The notes under the pieces were generated by a model that did not search any database, had not been told where the DNA came from, and saw only the letters and a list, made by a program, of their open reading frames with translations. This document shows positions 8,061 through 15,883 of a stretch of DNA of 42,764 bases, in pieces. A program made the position numbers and the translations under genes. Numbering within the stretch: the first letter of the stretch is position 1; every line of letters starts with the position of its first letter. Source of the DNA: Paraeggerthella hongkongensis (GTDB lineage Bacteria > Actinomycetota > Coriobacteriia > Coriobacteriales > Eggerthellaceae); assembly GCF_003726035.1 (NCBI RefSeq), contig NZ_QICD01000020.1, forward strand, positions 1 through 42,764, in the 5' to 3' direction.

Positions 8061-8863
8061 CCCTGCAAGATGACATGCGCAAGCCGCAAGCAAGGTGGCT
8101 CCGCCGCCTCGCGATCGCTTTGGCGATCGTGCTGGCTGCAGCCTGCTTGGCGGCGGGCGCCTTCCTCGTGTACGCCGGATCGTACTACCACGATACAGAC
8201 GCGAACCATAAGAACCTTGCGCCAACCGCAACGTTGCCCGTCCAGCAAGGCGACGGCTACCTGGCATTCGGAAACCCGTCCTCCAACGTCGGCGTCGTGT
8301 TCTACCCGGGAGCAAAGGTCGAGTACAGCGCCTACGCCCCGCTCATGCGCGACCTAGCCGAGCGCGGCATCTTCTCCGTAGCGGTGCAGATGCCGTTCAA
8401 CTTCGCGTTTTTCGACATCAATGCGGCCGATCGGGTTCGCGCGGCATTTCCCGAAACAGGCTCCTGGTGGGTGGGCGGCCACTCCCTGGGCGGCTCGATG
8501 GCCGCGCAATACGCCGCAGATCACGCCGACGATCCCAACCTGAAGGGCATCGTCTTGGCGGCCTCCTACTCCGCAAGCGACCTTTCGCACACCAGCTTGG
8601 GGGCGATCTCCGTATACGGATCGAACGACCAGGTGCTCAACCGCGCAAAACTTGAAGAGAACTCCGGGCTTCTTCCGCCTGGGTCCTCCACCGTGGAGCT
8701 AGCAGGCGGAAACCATGCGGGGTTCGGCGACTACGGCCCGCAAGACGGCGACGGAGCCGCATCGATATCGTCCGAGGAGCAGCGTGACCAGGCGGCGGAG
8801 GTCATTGCAACCTACCTGATCGACCACGAACAAGCAGCGGGCGCGCAGGCGACGTCGAAGTAG
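8057..8863 (+). CDS. Membrane-anchored alpha/beta hydrolase
   Basis: 268 residues. A basic N-terminus (about 1-17) is followed by a hydrophobic segment (about 18-42), so the enzyme is probably anchored with its catalytic domain outside. The domain is of the alpha/beta hydrolase 5 type: nucleophile elbow GGHSLGGSM (Ser about 143), acid in YGSNDQV (Asp about 190) and His in GGNHAGFGDYG (about 219), so the triad is complete. The ATG overlaps the upstream lipase-like gene stop by 4 bp. The pair may act in sequence on the same class of extracellular substrate; this is inference. The gene ends 3 bp from the convergent YgjP-type gene. Confidence 0.88.
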   Translation: MTLQDDMRKPQARWLRRLAIALAIVLAAACLAAGAFLVYAGSYYHDTDANHKNLAPTATLPVQQGDGYLAFGNPSSNVGVVFYPGAKVEYSAYAPLMRDLAERGIFSVAVQMPFNFAFFDINAADRVRAAFPETGSWWVGGHSLGGSMAAQYAADHADDPNLKGIVLAASYSASDLSHTSLGAISVYGSNDQVLNRAKLEENSGLLPPGSSTVELAGGNHAGFGDYGPQDGDGAASISSEEQRDQAAEVIATYLIDHEQAAGAQATSK

Positions 8864-8865
8864 CT

Positions 8866-9453
8866 TTATCGCAGCTTGTCGCGCCGATATCGCCAATCGG
8901 GCATGAACGTGTCCATAAGCTCCTTGAAGCGCGGGCCGTGCCCGCGCTCGAGCAAGTGGCATAACTCGTGAACCACCACGTACTCCAAGCATTCCGGCGG
9001 GTACAGCGCCAGGCGCACGTTCAAGCAGATACGGCCCGTGGAAGGCTGGCAGCTGCCCCAACGGCTCGTCATGTTCCGATACGCCAGCGTGCCCGCCTTC
9101 ACGCCCATGATAGGCTCCCACGCCTCGACCAGAACCGGAGCGCACGACTCCACCACCGCGCGCCACGCAGCCACCTGCTCGGACGTTGCGCGCGCGGCTT
9201 CCATGGCCGGCGATGCCGCCGCCTGCGCACGCTTCGCATCGATCCACGAGCGCTTTTCTCGAACGAACCGCTCGATATCCCGATCCCGTACGTGCAGCGG
9301 CGCGGAAATCTCCACATGCTCGCCCGTGCGCGCGATGCGCAGATTGAGGTTCTTCACGCGCTTGCGCGTCAAGCGCACGCTCAAGCCGTCCACGAAAAGC
9401 TCCGTCACCGAACCCTCCGCGCTCCGCTCGCGAACGGACCGGCCCGCATTCAC
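8866..9453 (-). CDS. YgjP/DUF45-type zinc metalloprotease
   Basis: 195 residues. The C-terminal half carries HELCHLLERGH (His about 162, Glu 163, His 166, third ligand His 172), the zinc signature of the YgjP-like metallopeptidase family, preceded by the family hallmark SRWGSC and a CLNVRL segment. The frame is open further upstream, but GTG 9453 overlaps the MATE stop by 4 bp (GTGA) with GGAAGGG upstream, so it is the chosen start. The family is often annotated as a SprT-like or M48-like peptidase with unknown targets; here it is co-transcribed with a MATE transporter and rsmI. Confidence 0.88.
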   Translation of the reverse strand: MNAGRSVRERSAEGSVTELFVDGLSVRLTRKRVKNLNLRIARTGEHVEISAPLHVRDRDIERFVREKRSWIDAKRAQAAASPAMEAARATSEQVAAWRAVVESCAPVLVEAWEPIMGVKAGTLAYRNMTSRWGSCQPSTGRICLNVRLALYPPECLEYVVVHELCHLLERGHGPRFKELMDTFMPDWRYRRDKLR

Positions 9454-10820
9454 GAGAGAGCCCTTCCGTCGCCGCCCTGCGCTTCGGCGGGAAAGGCGCG
9501 CCATGTCCGAAGGACGCGGGAGAACCGGACGAGAAAAACAGCCGTGAGCGCGAACGTCGCCAACTCGGCGGCAGGAAACGTCGACCACACCCCCGCCATG
9601 CCGAACAGCGCCGCCAGCAGAAACGCGAACGACAGCATGGCCACGAAGCCGCGCACCAAGGAAACCATCAAGCCGCGAGCAGGTTGCTCCACGGCGCTGA
9701 AAAACGCGGCCGCCACGATATTGATTCCTGCGAAGAAGTATCCCAAAAAGTATATGCGCATGCCGTCAACCGCGAGCGCCGTCAACTGAGGATCGTTGTC
9801 GCGATTGAACGCAAGCGCCAACGGCTCCGCGCACAAGAACACGCCGGCATACACGACCGCCGCGATGGCAACCGACGTGATCAACGCCAGCTTCAACACG
9901 GAGCGCGCATCGGAAGCGCTCGCCCGCGCGTAGGCATTGCTCGCCAAAGGCTGGATGCCCTGCGCTATGCCCACGAACAGCGAGTTCGCCACGAACGCGA
10001 AATTCGCCACCACGCCGTATGCGGCCACCCCCGTGTTTCCTTCGAAGTTCAGGATGATCAGGTTCAACACCAAAAGGACAAGACCGCCTGAAAGCTCCAC
10101 CACAAACGAAGAGAAACCCAAAGCGCCGATGTGGGCCGCCGTGCGCAAGCTCGGGCGCATGCGCACCGGCCGAAACGAGTTGCGCCGTTTCAGGAAATGC
10201 AACGAAAGCACCAGCATGCTCATCAGCGGCGCAAGGCCCGTGGCGAACGCCGCGCCGAACATGCCCCAGCCCAACCCGAATATGAGCACCCAGTCCAAAA
10301 CGATGTTGCCGAAGCTTCCCACCAGCATGGCCACCATGGAAAGCTGCGGCGATCCGTCGTTGCGGACGAACGGCAGCAGCACGTTGTTCAGCAAGAACAA
10401 AGGAGCGAACGCGAAGGTGGTGCGCAGGTACAAAACCGTGAGAGGATGCGTGGTCTCGTCGGCGCCGAGCGCGGTTGAAACCGGATCCACGAAAATCTGC
10501 ACCAGCGCAAAGAACGCCACGGCGGCGATGCCGGCCATGCCAAGCGCCGTGGTGAACACGCGATTGGCGCCCAGAGCGTCGCCGCGTGAAGATCGCACTT
10601 GAAACTCCGTGGCCCCGCCGATGCCTATCATGAGGCCCGTCGCCTGCATGACCGTGTATAAAACGATGGCGAAATTGAGCGCCACCAGCCCGTCGGGCCC
10701 TACGCCGTTGGCGATGAAGAACGTATCGGCCAGAATATAAGCGGACATGCCCACCATGCCCGCAACGTTGAGGGAGACGTAGCGCGCAAACGAGCGCGTC
10801 ATCGCAGACTTCGTGCCCAT
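9450..10820 (-). CDS. MATE family efflux transporter
   Basis: 456 residues with about 12 hydrophobic segments in two homologous halves, as in multidrug and toxic compound extrusion proteins that export cations in exchange for Na+ or H+. Family-like features are ADTFFIANGVGPDGLVALNFA near the N-terminus, the FLLNNVLLPFVRNDG segment of the first half and NSLFVGIAQGIQPLASNAYA in the second. ATG 10820 lies 10 bp after the rsmI stop; its Shine-Dalgarno sequence is weak (GGCGG), so coupling to rsmI is likely. Substrate unknown. Confidence 0.93.
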   Translation of the reverse strand: MGTKSAMTRSFARYVSLNVAGMVGMSAYILADTFFIANGVGPDGLVALNFAIVLYTVMQATGLMIGIGGATEFQVRSSRGDALGANRVFTTALGMAGIAAVAFFALVQIFVDPVSTALGADETTHPLTVLYLRTTFAFAPLFLLNNVLLPFVRNDGSPQLSMVAMLVGSFGNIVLDWVLIFGLGWGMFGAAFATGLAPLMSMLVLSLHFLKRRNSFRPVRMRPSLRTAAHIGALGFSSFVVELSGGLVLLVLNLIILNFEGNTGVAAYGVVANFAFVANSLFVGIAQGIQPLASNAYARASASDARSVLKLALITSVAIAAVVYAGVFLCAEPLALAFNRDNDPQLTALAVDGMRIYFLGYFFAGINIVAAAFFSAVEQPARGLMVSLVRGFVAMLSFAFLLAALFGMAGVWSTFPAAELATFALTAVFLVRFSRVLRTWRAFPAEAQGGDGRALS

Positions 10821-10830
10821 ATGCAGCCGC

Positions 10831-11691
10831 CTATGCTTCGAGCGCGATGTCGTAGGCCGCGTTGCGCGCAATGCCGAACTCGTCGGCTATGGTGCGAGCT
10901 ACGTCCTTGTTGCGCGCGCCAGCGGCCTTCAGCTCTGCCGCTCGAATGCGAGCGGCAGACTCGGCGTCTTCCTCGGCCGCAGCGCCCTCTGCCACGCTGG
11001 GGCCATCGATCACCAGCACGATCTCGCCCTTGATGCCGCCGTCCTGCGCACGTGCGGCAAAGGCGTCGCGCAGCGCGGGAAGCGAGGCGCGCATCACTTC
11101 CTCATGCAGCTTCGTCAGCTCGCGGCATACGGCGCCCTCGCGGTAAGGATACGCCTCGGCAAGCGATTCAAGCGCGCTGACCAGGCGATTAGGGCTTTCA
11201 TAGAAGATAAGTGCGGCATCGAGCGCACGCAACGAATCCAACATGGCACGGCGCTCCGCGTCCTTGCGCGGAAAGAAGCCGCCGAAATAGAACCGCGGGT
11301 TCGTGCTGCCGCTGGCCACGTACGCCGTAGCGGCAGCCGTCGGGCCGGGCAGCACCTCCACGGGCACGCCGGCCTCATGCGCGGCGCGCACCAAGCGCAA
11401 ACCGGGATCGGACACGCCGGGCATGCCGGCATCGGAACAGTACGCGATGACCTCGCCCGCCGCCACGCGATCGACGATAGCCGACGCGCGCTCTCCGATG
11501 AGCGCTTCGTCAAGGCGCTCGATGCGCTTCTCGATGCGATACGCCGCCAAAAGCCTGCCCGTGACGCGCGTGTCCTCAGCGCACACGACGTCGGCGTCTC
11601 GAAGGGCCGCGATCGCGCGCTGCGGCATATCGCCAAGATTCCCAATGGGCGTAGGGCAGATGACCAATTTTCCGGCCGAAGAAGACTCCAC
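10831..11691 (-). CDS. rsmI: 16S rRNA (cytidine1402-2'-O)-methyltransferase
   Basis: 286 residues, the usual length for RsmI, which methylates the ribose of C1402 in the decoding centre using SAM. Signatures are CPTPIGNLGDMPQRA at the N-terminus, AEDTRVTGRLL, YCSDAGMPGVSDPG and LPGPTAAATAYVASG of the tetrapyrrole-methylase fold, and a C-terminal helix-turn-helix-like tail ending NAAYDIALEA. The frame is open further upstream, but GTG 11691, just after the stop of the small membrane protein gene (11703), gives the right length and has CGGGG at suitable spacing; TTG 11697 is an alternative. It precedes a MATE gene 10 bp downstream. Confidence 0.93.
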   Translation of the reverse strand: MESSSAGKLVICPTPIGNLGDMPQRAIAALRDADVVCAEDTRVTGRLLAAYRIEKRIERLDEALIGERASAIVDRVAAGEVIAYCSDAGMPGVSDPGLRLVRAAHEAGVPVEVLPGPTAAATAYVASGSTNPRFYFGGFFPRKDAERRAMLDSLRALDAALIFYESPNRLVSALESLAEAYPYREGAVCRELTKLHEEVMRASLPALRDAFAARAQDGGIKGEIVLVIDGPSVAEGAAAEEDAESAARIRAAELKAAGARNKDVARTIADEFGIARNAAYDIALEA

Positions 11692-11702
11692 TGACAACCC
11701 CG

Positions 11703-11828
11703 TTACTTTCGGCGCATGAGAACGAACGCCACCACCAGCACCGCCAGCGCGGCCACGACCACGCCGCCCACGATGAACGGCAGCGAATTGTCGCCCGTGC
11801 AAGCCAAGCAACCGTATGCAAGATCCAT
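11703..11828 (-). CDS. 41-residue single-pass membrane protein with LPFIVGG segment
   Basis: A 41-residue protein: a short N-terminus with two Cys (CLACTG), then LPFIVGG running into a hydrophobic stretch of about 20 residues and a basic MRRK end. The arrangement (LP motif, Gly, hydrophobic span, positive tail) is that of a C-terminal sortase-type anchor, but without the T-G of LPXTG and with no preceding protein. The start is well supported: AAGGGGAG lies 6 nt before ATG 11828. It ends 11 bp before the rsmI start and lies 142 bp after metI. Function unknown. It may be a stand-alone small membrane protein or a relic of a surface protein; the strong start signal favours the former. Confidence 0.65.
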   Translation of the reverse strand: MDLAYGCLACTGDNSLPFIVGGVVVAALAVLVVAFVLMRRK

Positions 11829-11970
11829 GCAGCTCCCCTTTCGTCGCGCCGGCGCGTGCGCGCGCAAGCGTTTCAACCAGCGTCCATTGTCGGGCATGAC
11901 GAGCCCGATGGCAAACGCAAGCTGCCAACCATCGCCCACAAAACGCAAGTCGACGGGTTGCGCGCGAACG

Positions 11971-12636
11971 CTAGCGCATCTTCTGAGCTCGGGCAACCCA
12001 CGCGTCGCCCAAAAGCTGTATCGCTTGCACAAGCACGATCAGCACCGCAATGCACGACACCATGACGTCGGCCTGGTAGCGCTGGTAGCCGTACCGGTAC
12101 GCCAGATCGCCCAGGCCCCCGCCACCCACGATGCCGGCCATCGCGGAAAAGCCCAAAATGGAGATGGCCGTGATGGTAATGCCCTTGATCAGCGGAATGC
12201 GCGCCTCTGGCAGCAGCACGAACAGCACGACCGCGGTTTTGCTGGCACCGGCGGCGAACGCAGCCTCCAGCATGCCCCCATCAACCTCCGCAAACGAGGT
12301 TTCCGACAACCGCGCGAAGAACGCGATCGCGGCAATGGACAGAGGAACCACCACGGCCTCGCTGCCGATCTTCGTACCCACGATCAAAGACGAAAGCGGC
12401 AGCAAGAAAATGAGCAGGATGAGAAACGGAATGGAGCGTACCACGTTCAGCACGGCCCCCACCAGCCTGTTGACCCAAACGTTCTTCACGAACAGGCGCG
12501 TGCCGGTGACGTACAGAAGGATCCCCAGCGCGCCCCCGACCACCACGGCGGCCGCCAGCGCAACCGAGCACATGAACGCGGTCTGACCTAGCGCAGCACC
12601 AAGCTCGGGCGCAATTCGCATGATGCTATCCAGCAC
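11971..12636 (-). CDS. metI: Methionine ABC transporter permease MetI
   Basis: 221 residues with five or six membrane spans; the permease of the MetNIQ methionine importer. The permease signature for contact with the ATPase is seen as EAAFAAGASKTAVVLFVLLPEARIPLIKG (about residues 122-150), and the C-terminal GGGGLGDLAYRYGYQRYQ motif is characteristic of MetI. The start is GTG 12636, overlapping metN by 11 bp with GGAGG about 10 nt upstream; ATG 12621 is an alternative. Order metQ-metN-metI on the minus strand, under the Met-rich leader described at 14597-14722. Confidence 0.95.
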   Translation of the reverse strand: MLDSIMRIAPELGAALGQTAFMCSVALAAAVVVGGALGILLYVTGTRLFVKNVWVNRLVGAVLNVVRSIPFLILLIFLLPLSSLIVGTKIGSEAVVVPLSIAAIAFFARLSETSFAEVDGGMLEAAFAAGASKTAVVLFVLLPEARIPLIKGITITAISILGFSAMAGIVGGGGLGDLAYRYGYQRYQADVMVSCIAVLIVLVQAIQLLGDAWVARAQKMR

Positions 12637-13636
12637 GACGCACCACCTCCAAACGTTCCACGCGCGCTCTCAAGTGCGCCGCGACTTTCTCTATTTCCGC
12701 AGGCTCGCCGTTCACCAGCACGTACAGAATCCCGTAAGGCTGTTGGGCAAGGTACTCTATCCGCCCGTGCACGATCGATATCGTCACGTCGAACGAAGAC
12801 CCCGCTTCGAACAGAACCGGCTCGGTTGCGGCAGGACCCGCGTACGTCAGCTTAAGCAGCGTTCCATTTTGCCGCAGCACCTCTTCAGGCAGGTCGAAGC
12901 GCTGCGTTTGCTCGACAAGGCCCTTTGCCACCTCCGACTGGGGATTCGAAAGCACGTCGAACGTGGTGCCATGCTCCACGATGCGGCCCTTGCCCATAAC
13001 CGCCACCCGATGGCAGATGCGCTTCACCACGTCCAGCTCGTGCGTGATGACCACCATGGTGACGCCCAGCTCCTCGTTCGCGCGCCTGAGCACGTCAAGG
13101 ACCGATGCGGTGGTCTCCAGGTCGAGCGCGCTCGTAGGCTCGTCGCACAGCAGGATGCGCGAGCTGGGGGCAAGCGCCCGTGCGATCGCCACGCGTTGCT
13201 TTTGCCCGCCGCTCAGCGTGCGCGGATAGACGTCCTTTTTGTCCAGCAGGTTCACGAACCTCAGCACCTCGTCAACGCGCTCGTCCGCCTGCCGCTTGCT
13301 CCACCCGGCTTGCTTGAGCGGAAACGCAACGTTTTGGCCGACGGTTTTCGCGTTCCACAGATTGAAGTGCTGGAAGATCATGCCGATGCCCGCGCGAGTT
13401 TCGCGCAGCTGCCTGCCTTTTTGCCCCGCGATGGAAACGCCGTTGACGATCACCTCCCCGGTGGTGGGCGTTTGCAGCAGATTGATTGTTCTGACAAGGG
13501 TGGACTTCCCGGCGCCGCTCGACCCGACGATGCCGAGCACCTCCCCTTCGCGCACGGCCAGGCTCACCCCGTCAACGGCTGGCGCTTTGGATTGCTCCGA
13601 GGGGAATTCGACGCGCACGTTTTTCAACTCGATCAT
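12626..13636 (-). CDS. metN: Methionine ABC transporter ATP-binding protein MetN
   Basis: 336 residues. An ABC ATPase domain (about 1-240) has Walker A GSSGAGKST, Q-loop IFQHFNLW, signature TLSGGQKQR, Walker B ILLCDEPTSALD and H-loop VITHEL. A C-terminal NIL domain (about 255-335) follows, the regulatory methionine-binding domain that mediates transinhibition in MetN. ATG 13636 is used (the frame begins at 13648) because GAGGAG precedes it and MIELKNV is the usual N-terminus. It overlaps metI and follows metQ by 26 bp. Confidence 0.96.
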   Translation of the reverse strand: MIELKNVRVEFPSEQSKAPAVDGVSLAVREGEVLGIVGSSGAGKSTLVRTINLLQTPTTGEVIVNGVSIAGQKGRQLRETRAGIGMIFQHFNLWNAKTVGQNVAFPLKQAGWSKRQADERVDEVLRFVNLLDKKDVYPRTLSGGQKQRVAIARALAPSSRILLCDEPTSALDLETTASVLDVLRRANEELGVTMVVITHELDVVKRICHRVAVMGKGRIVEHGTTFDVLSNPQSEVAKGLVEQTQRFDLPEEVLRQNGTLLKLTYAGPAATEPVLFEAGSSFDVTISIVHGRIEYLAQQPYGILYVLVNGEPAEIEKVAAHLRARVERLEVVRRAG

Positions 13637-13662
13637 GATGCTCCTCACGTGTACGGATCCGC

Positions 13663-14499
13663 TTAGTAACCGCTCGGCCTGCTGAAGGCGGAGAAAGGAC
13701 GGCTGGGGTCCTCGATGGCGCGCCGGAAGACGTCCGAGCCCACAATGGCAACGATATCCTGGGCGAAGGGAGCGGCAGCGTCCTCTCCGCGCACCGCGAT
13801 CACGTTGTAATAACCCTCGGTAAGCTGCTCCACGTAGGCTGCGTCGGCAAGGTCGAGGCCCGCGCCGATGGCGTAGTTGCCGTTGACCACGGCCGCGTCC
13901 ACGCTATCGAGCACCGTGGGCAAAATCTCGGCATTGACCTGCTTGACAACGATGTTCTTGGGATTGGACGCGATATCGCCGACCGTTGCCTTGGCGGGAT
14001 CCGCCGCCGAATCAAGGGAGATAAGACCCGCCTGCTGCAGCACGCGCAACGAACGCGACAGGTTGGTGTCGTCATTGGGAACGGCCACCGTTGCCCCTTC
14101 GCTCAACCGGTCGAGCGAATCCACCTTGTTGGAGAAAACGCCCATGGCCGCCGTGGGGATTTCGGGAAGGGCGACCAGGTCGAGGCCGTGCTGCTGGGCG
14201 AAGCTGTTCAGATACGTGGAATGCTGGAACACGTTGAGCAAAATATCGCCGTTGACCAGGGCGTTGTTAGGCTGGACGTAATCCGAGAACTCAACGTAGC
14301 TCACGGAATACCCCCGCTCCCTCAACGACGGCTCGACGGCTTCGCGAAACAGATCCTGATACGGACCGGCGACCACGCCCACTTTGAGCGATTTCGCGTT
14401 GGCATCATCCGCTCCAGGAGCCGAACAGCCCGACAGCAGGAACAGCGCGGCGCACAGGCTCGCAACGATCGAGAGCAGAACGACAAGCTTGCGTTTCAT
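13663..14499 (-). CDS. metQ: Methionine-binding lipoprotein MetQ
   Basis: 278 residues, substrate-binding component of the MetNIQ importer (NlpA family). The N-terminus MKRKLVVLL plus hydrophobic core ends in the lipobox LLSGC, so it is a lipoprotein on the outer face of the membrane. The core shows LKVGVVAGPYQDLF, an ALVNGDILLNVFQHSTYLN segment, VAVPNDDTNLSRSLRVLQQAGLI and ANAEIL/VNGNYAIGAGL-like family segments. The start ATG 14499 has AAAGG about 10 nt upstream and gives a proper signal peptide; the open frame upstream is the attenuator region. First structural gene after the leader peptide and tandem terminators. Confidence 0.96.
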   Translation of the reverse strand: MKRKLVVLLSIVASLCAALFLLSGCSAPGADDANAKSLKVGVVAGPYQDLFREAVEPSLRERGYSVSYVEFSDYVQPNNALVNGDILLNVFQHSTYLNSFAQQHGLDLVALPEIPTAAMGVFSNKVDSLDRLSEGATVAVPNDDTNLSRSLRVLQQAGLISLDSAADPAKATVGDIASNPKNIVVKQVNAEILPTVLDSVDAAVVNGNYAIGAGLDLADAAYVEQLTEGYYNVIAVRGEDAAAPFAQDIVAIVGSDVFRRAIEDPSRPFSAFSRPSGY

Positions 14500-14523
14500 G
14501 ATAAGTACCTTTCTTTGCAGGAG

Positions 14524-14540
14524 AAAAACCCGAGTTCGGG
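14524..14540 (-). terminator. Second terminator-like hairpin before metQ
   Basis: On the minus strand CCCGAACTCGGG (14540-14529) forms a short stem with a small loop and is followed by TTTTT (14528-14524). It lies between the main attenuator hairpin and the metQ ribosome binding site. The short stem makes it weak alone; as a second stop after 14543-14566 it would tighten the off state. Confidence 0.5.
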
Positions 14541-14542
14541 CA

Positions 14543-14566
14543 TAAAAAAAGAAGCCAGAGGCTTCC
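14543..14566 (-). terminator. Intrinsic terminator (attenuator) upstream of metQ
   Basis: On the minus strand GAAGCC (14565-14560), loop TCT, GGCTTC (14556-14551) and then TTTTTTT (14550-14544) form a canonical Rho-independent terminator. It lies 31 nt after the stop of the Met-rich leader frame and about 45 nt before metQ, the position expected of a transcription attenuator. It is one of the few hairpins in this window with a real T-tract. Confidence 0.8.
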
Positions 14567-14633
14567 GAGAATCGCGACACGGTATGTACGTTCACCCTAA
14601 GAAACAAGGATAGCGTTGCGACAATTCTCGAAG
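14562..14633 (-). promoter_or_regulatory. Candidate antiterminator pairing in the metQ leader
   Basis: On the minus strand the segment at 14633-14618 (CTTCGAGAAT-TGT-CGC, inside the last third of the leader frame) can pair with 14575-14562 (GCGATTCTCGGAAG). The pairing covers CTTC/GAAG, GAGAAT/ATTCTC and CGC/GCG with small bulges. The second segment includes the 5' arm of the terminator, so the two structures are mutually exclusive. A 7-bp hairpin (14644-14661) within the Met codons could pause polymerase. The pairing is read by eye; no folding was run. Confidence 0.55.
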
Positions 14634-14722
14634 CACGACATGCGCATGCGCGGACGCATGCCCATCAGCATGGACAGAGCGTGGGGCATCATCATGTTCA
14701 TGTACGAGAAAACAGCCATCAT
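14597..14722 (-). CDS. Methionine-rich leader peptide of the metQNI operon
   Basis: A 41-codon frame with 11 Met codons (positions 1, 2, 8, 10, 11, 12, 18, 20, 22, 26, 28), none after 28. An AAGGAGG Shine-Dalgarno element (14735-14729) lies 6 nt before ATG 14722, the best in the window. It ends TAG at 14599-14597 and is followed by a candidate antiterminator, a T7-tailed terminator and metQ. This matches the layout of his, trp and leu leader peptides: ribosomes stalling at Met codons when charged tRNA-Met is low would favour the antiterminator and expression of the methionine importer. The Met content, position and signals are seen; the mechanism is inference. A copper-binding Met-rich peptide is the alternative, but the terminator and metQ context argue against it. 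Confidence 0.8.
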   Translation of the reverse strand: MMAVFSYMNMMMPHALSMLMGMRPRMRMSCFENCRNAILVS

Positions 14723-15037
14723 GGCCAACCTCCTTCCGGGTGCAAAAAGCCGATTCAGATACTACAGTAAATAACTAGGTGTTCAGTATAGAGGAGGGAG
14801 CCGCACCGTCAAGACCCAAATAAGAATCGATGCAATGGACGGCGGCGCGGATACGCTCGGAGAGCACGCGGGACGCGAAAATGCGCCCGGAAACCGGGCC
14901 GCGAACGGCACGCAGGCACGGATACGCAATCCGCTCGCGCCTGCACATCGGACGTCGCGCTGCTCAGCCGATCCTTCTTCCCCGTGCGCAACGCGCTACA
15001 ATGGAATCAACGTCGTACCCGATAGAGAGAAGGTCCC
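14723..15037. other. Divergent intergenic region, metQ leader versus hydrolase
   Basis: Holds the minus-strand metQ leader promoter and, near the right end, a plus-strand TACAAT box (14997-15002) that is a plausible -10 for the hydrolase at 15038 with only a poor -35. No further gene is seen; open frames here lack start signals. Confidence 0.45.
14785..14812 (-). promoter_or_regulatory. Promoter of the metQ leader operon
   Basis: On the minus strand TTGACG (14812-14807) and TATACT (14790-14785) are separated by 16 nt, a near-consensus housekeeping promoter. The predicted start of transcription near 14778 leaves about 55 nt before the leader peptide ATG. Confidence 0.7.
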
Positions 15038-15850
15038 ATGCACCAGGAACTCACGAAGAAGGCAGCAGAAGGATTCCTGCTGGTCGGACGCATCGACGCG
15101 CCCGAGAACCCGAAGGCGTGCGCGGTTATCGTCCACGGCCTGTGCGAACACTACGGCCGCTACGACTACGTGGTGGAGCAACTGCTGGCAGCCGGTTACG
15201 CCGTGGCGCGCTTCGACCATCGCGGGCATGGCCGGTCGATGGGCAAAGCGGTCTGGTACGACAACCGCCAGCAGATCGTGGCCGACACGGACCTGTTCGT
15301 GGAAGAAGCCCGCGCGCACTTCCCCGACCTGCCGCTGTTCATGATCGGGCATTCCATGGGCGGGTTCGGCGCAGCCAGTTACGCAACGACGCACCCCGGG
15401 AAGCTGGACGGCTACGTGCTGTCGGGAGCCTGGACCCGCGATCATGCGGGCTTGGCAGCGGGCGTGGTCGAGCAGGGGCTCGACCCGCAAACCTACCTCC
15501 CCAACGAGCTGGGCGACGGCGTATGCTCGGACCCCGCCGTGGGCGAAGCGTACCTGGCCGATCCGTTCGTCGTCAAAGAGTTCTCCGTTGCGCTGCTGCG
15601 CGCCGTGCACGACGGCCACGTATGGCTCCGCGAGCATGCCGCGGATTTCTCCGATCCGGTGCTTTTGCTGCACGGCGGCGACGACGGCCTGGTCAGCCCG
15701 CAAGACAGCATCGACATGTACGAAGAAGTGTCGGCCACGGACAAGTCTTTGCATATATACGCCGGCCTCTACCACGAGATATTCAACGAGTTCAAGCGCG
15801 ACCGCGTTATCCGCGATGCCATCGAATGGATGGACGACCGCACACGGTAA
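15038..15850 (+). CDS. Alpha/beta hydrolase, monoacylglycerol lipase / lysophospholipase type
   Basis: 270 residues, serine aminopeptidase S33 / Hydrolase_4 fold. VIVHGLCEHYGRYD is the oxyanion-side HG motif with the EH..RY signature of monoacylglycerol lipases. FDHRGHGRS follows, then nucleophile elbow IGHSMGGFG (Ser about 106), the acid in LLLHGGDDGLV and His in YAGLYHEIFNE near the C-terminus. No signal peptide, so it acts in the cytoplasm. The Shine-Dalgarno sequence GAGAAGG precedes ATG 15038. It probably releases fatty acids from monoacylglycerols or lysolipids; the exact substrate is unknown. Confidence 0.9.
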   Translation: MHQELTKKAAEGFLLVGRIDAPENPKACAVIVHGLCEHYGRYDYVVEQLLAAGYAVARFDHRGHGRSMGKAVWYDNRQQIVADTDLFVEEARAHFPDLPLFMIGHSMGGFGAASYATTHPGKLDGYVLSGAWTRDHAGLAAGVVEQGLDPQTYLPNELGDGVCSDPAVGEAYLADPFVVKEFSVALLRAVHDGHVWLREHAADFSDPVLLLHGGDDGLVSPQDSIDMYEEVSATDKSLHIYAGLYHEIFNEFKRDRVIRDAIEWMDDRTR

Positions 15851-15883
15851 GCGCTCCTCGCCGAAAAAACGCCGCCGAGCATT

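Noticed and set aside
13663-14607. Longer metQ starting at 14607
   Set aside because: The extra 36 codons cover the attenuator hairpins and precede a perfect lipoprotein signal peptide starting at 14499.
14500-14780. SAM riboswitch or T-box upstream of metQ
   Set aside because: No T-box sequence (TGGNACCGCG) and no SAM-I-type conserved core was seen; the leader is filled by the Met-rich frame and terminators.
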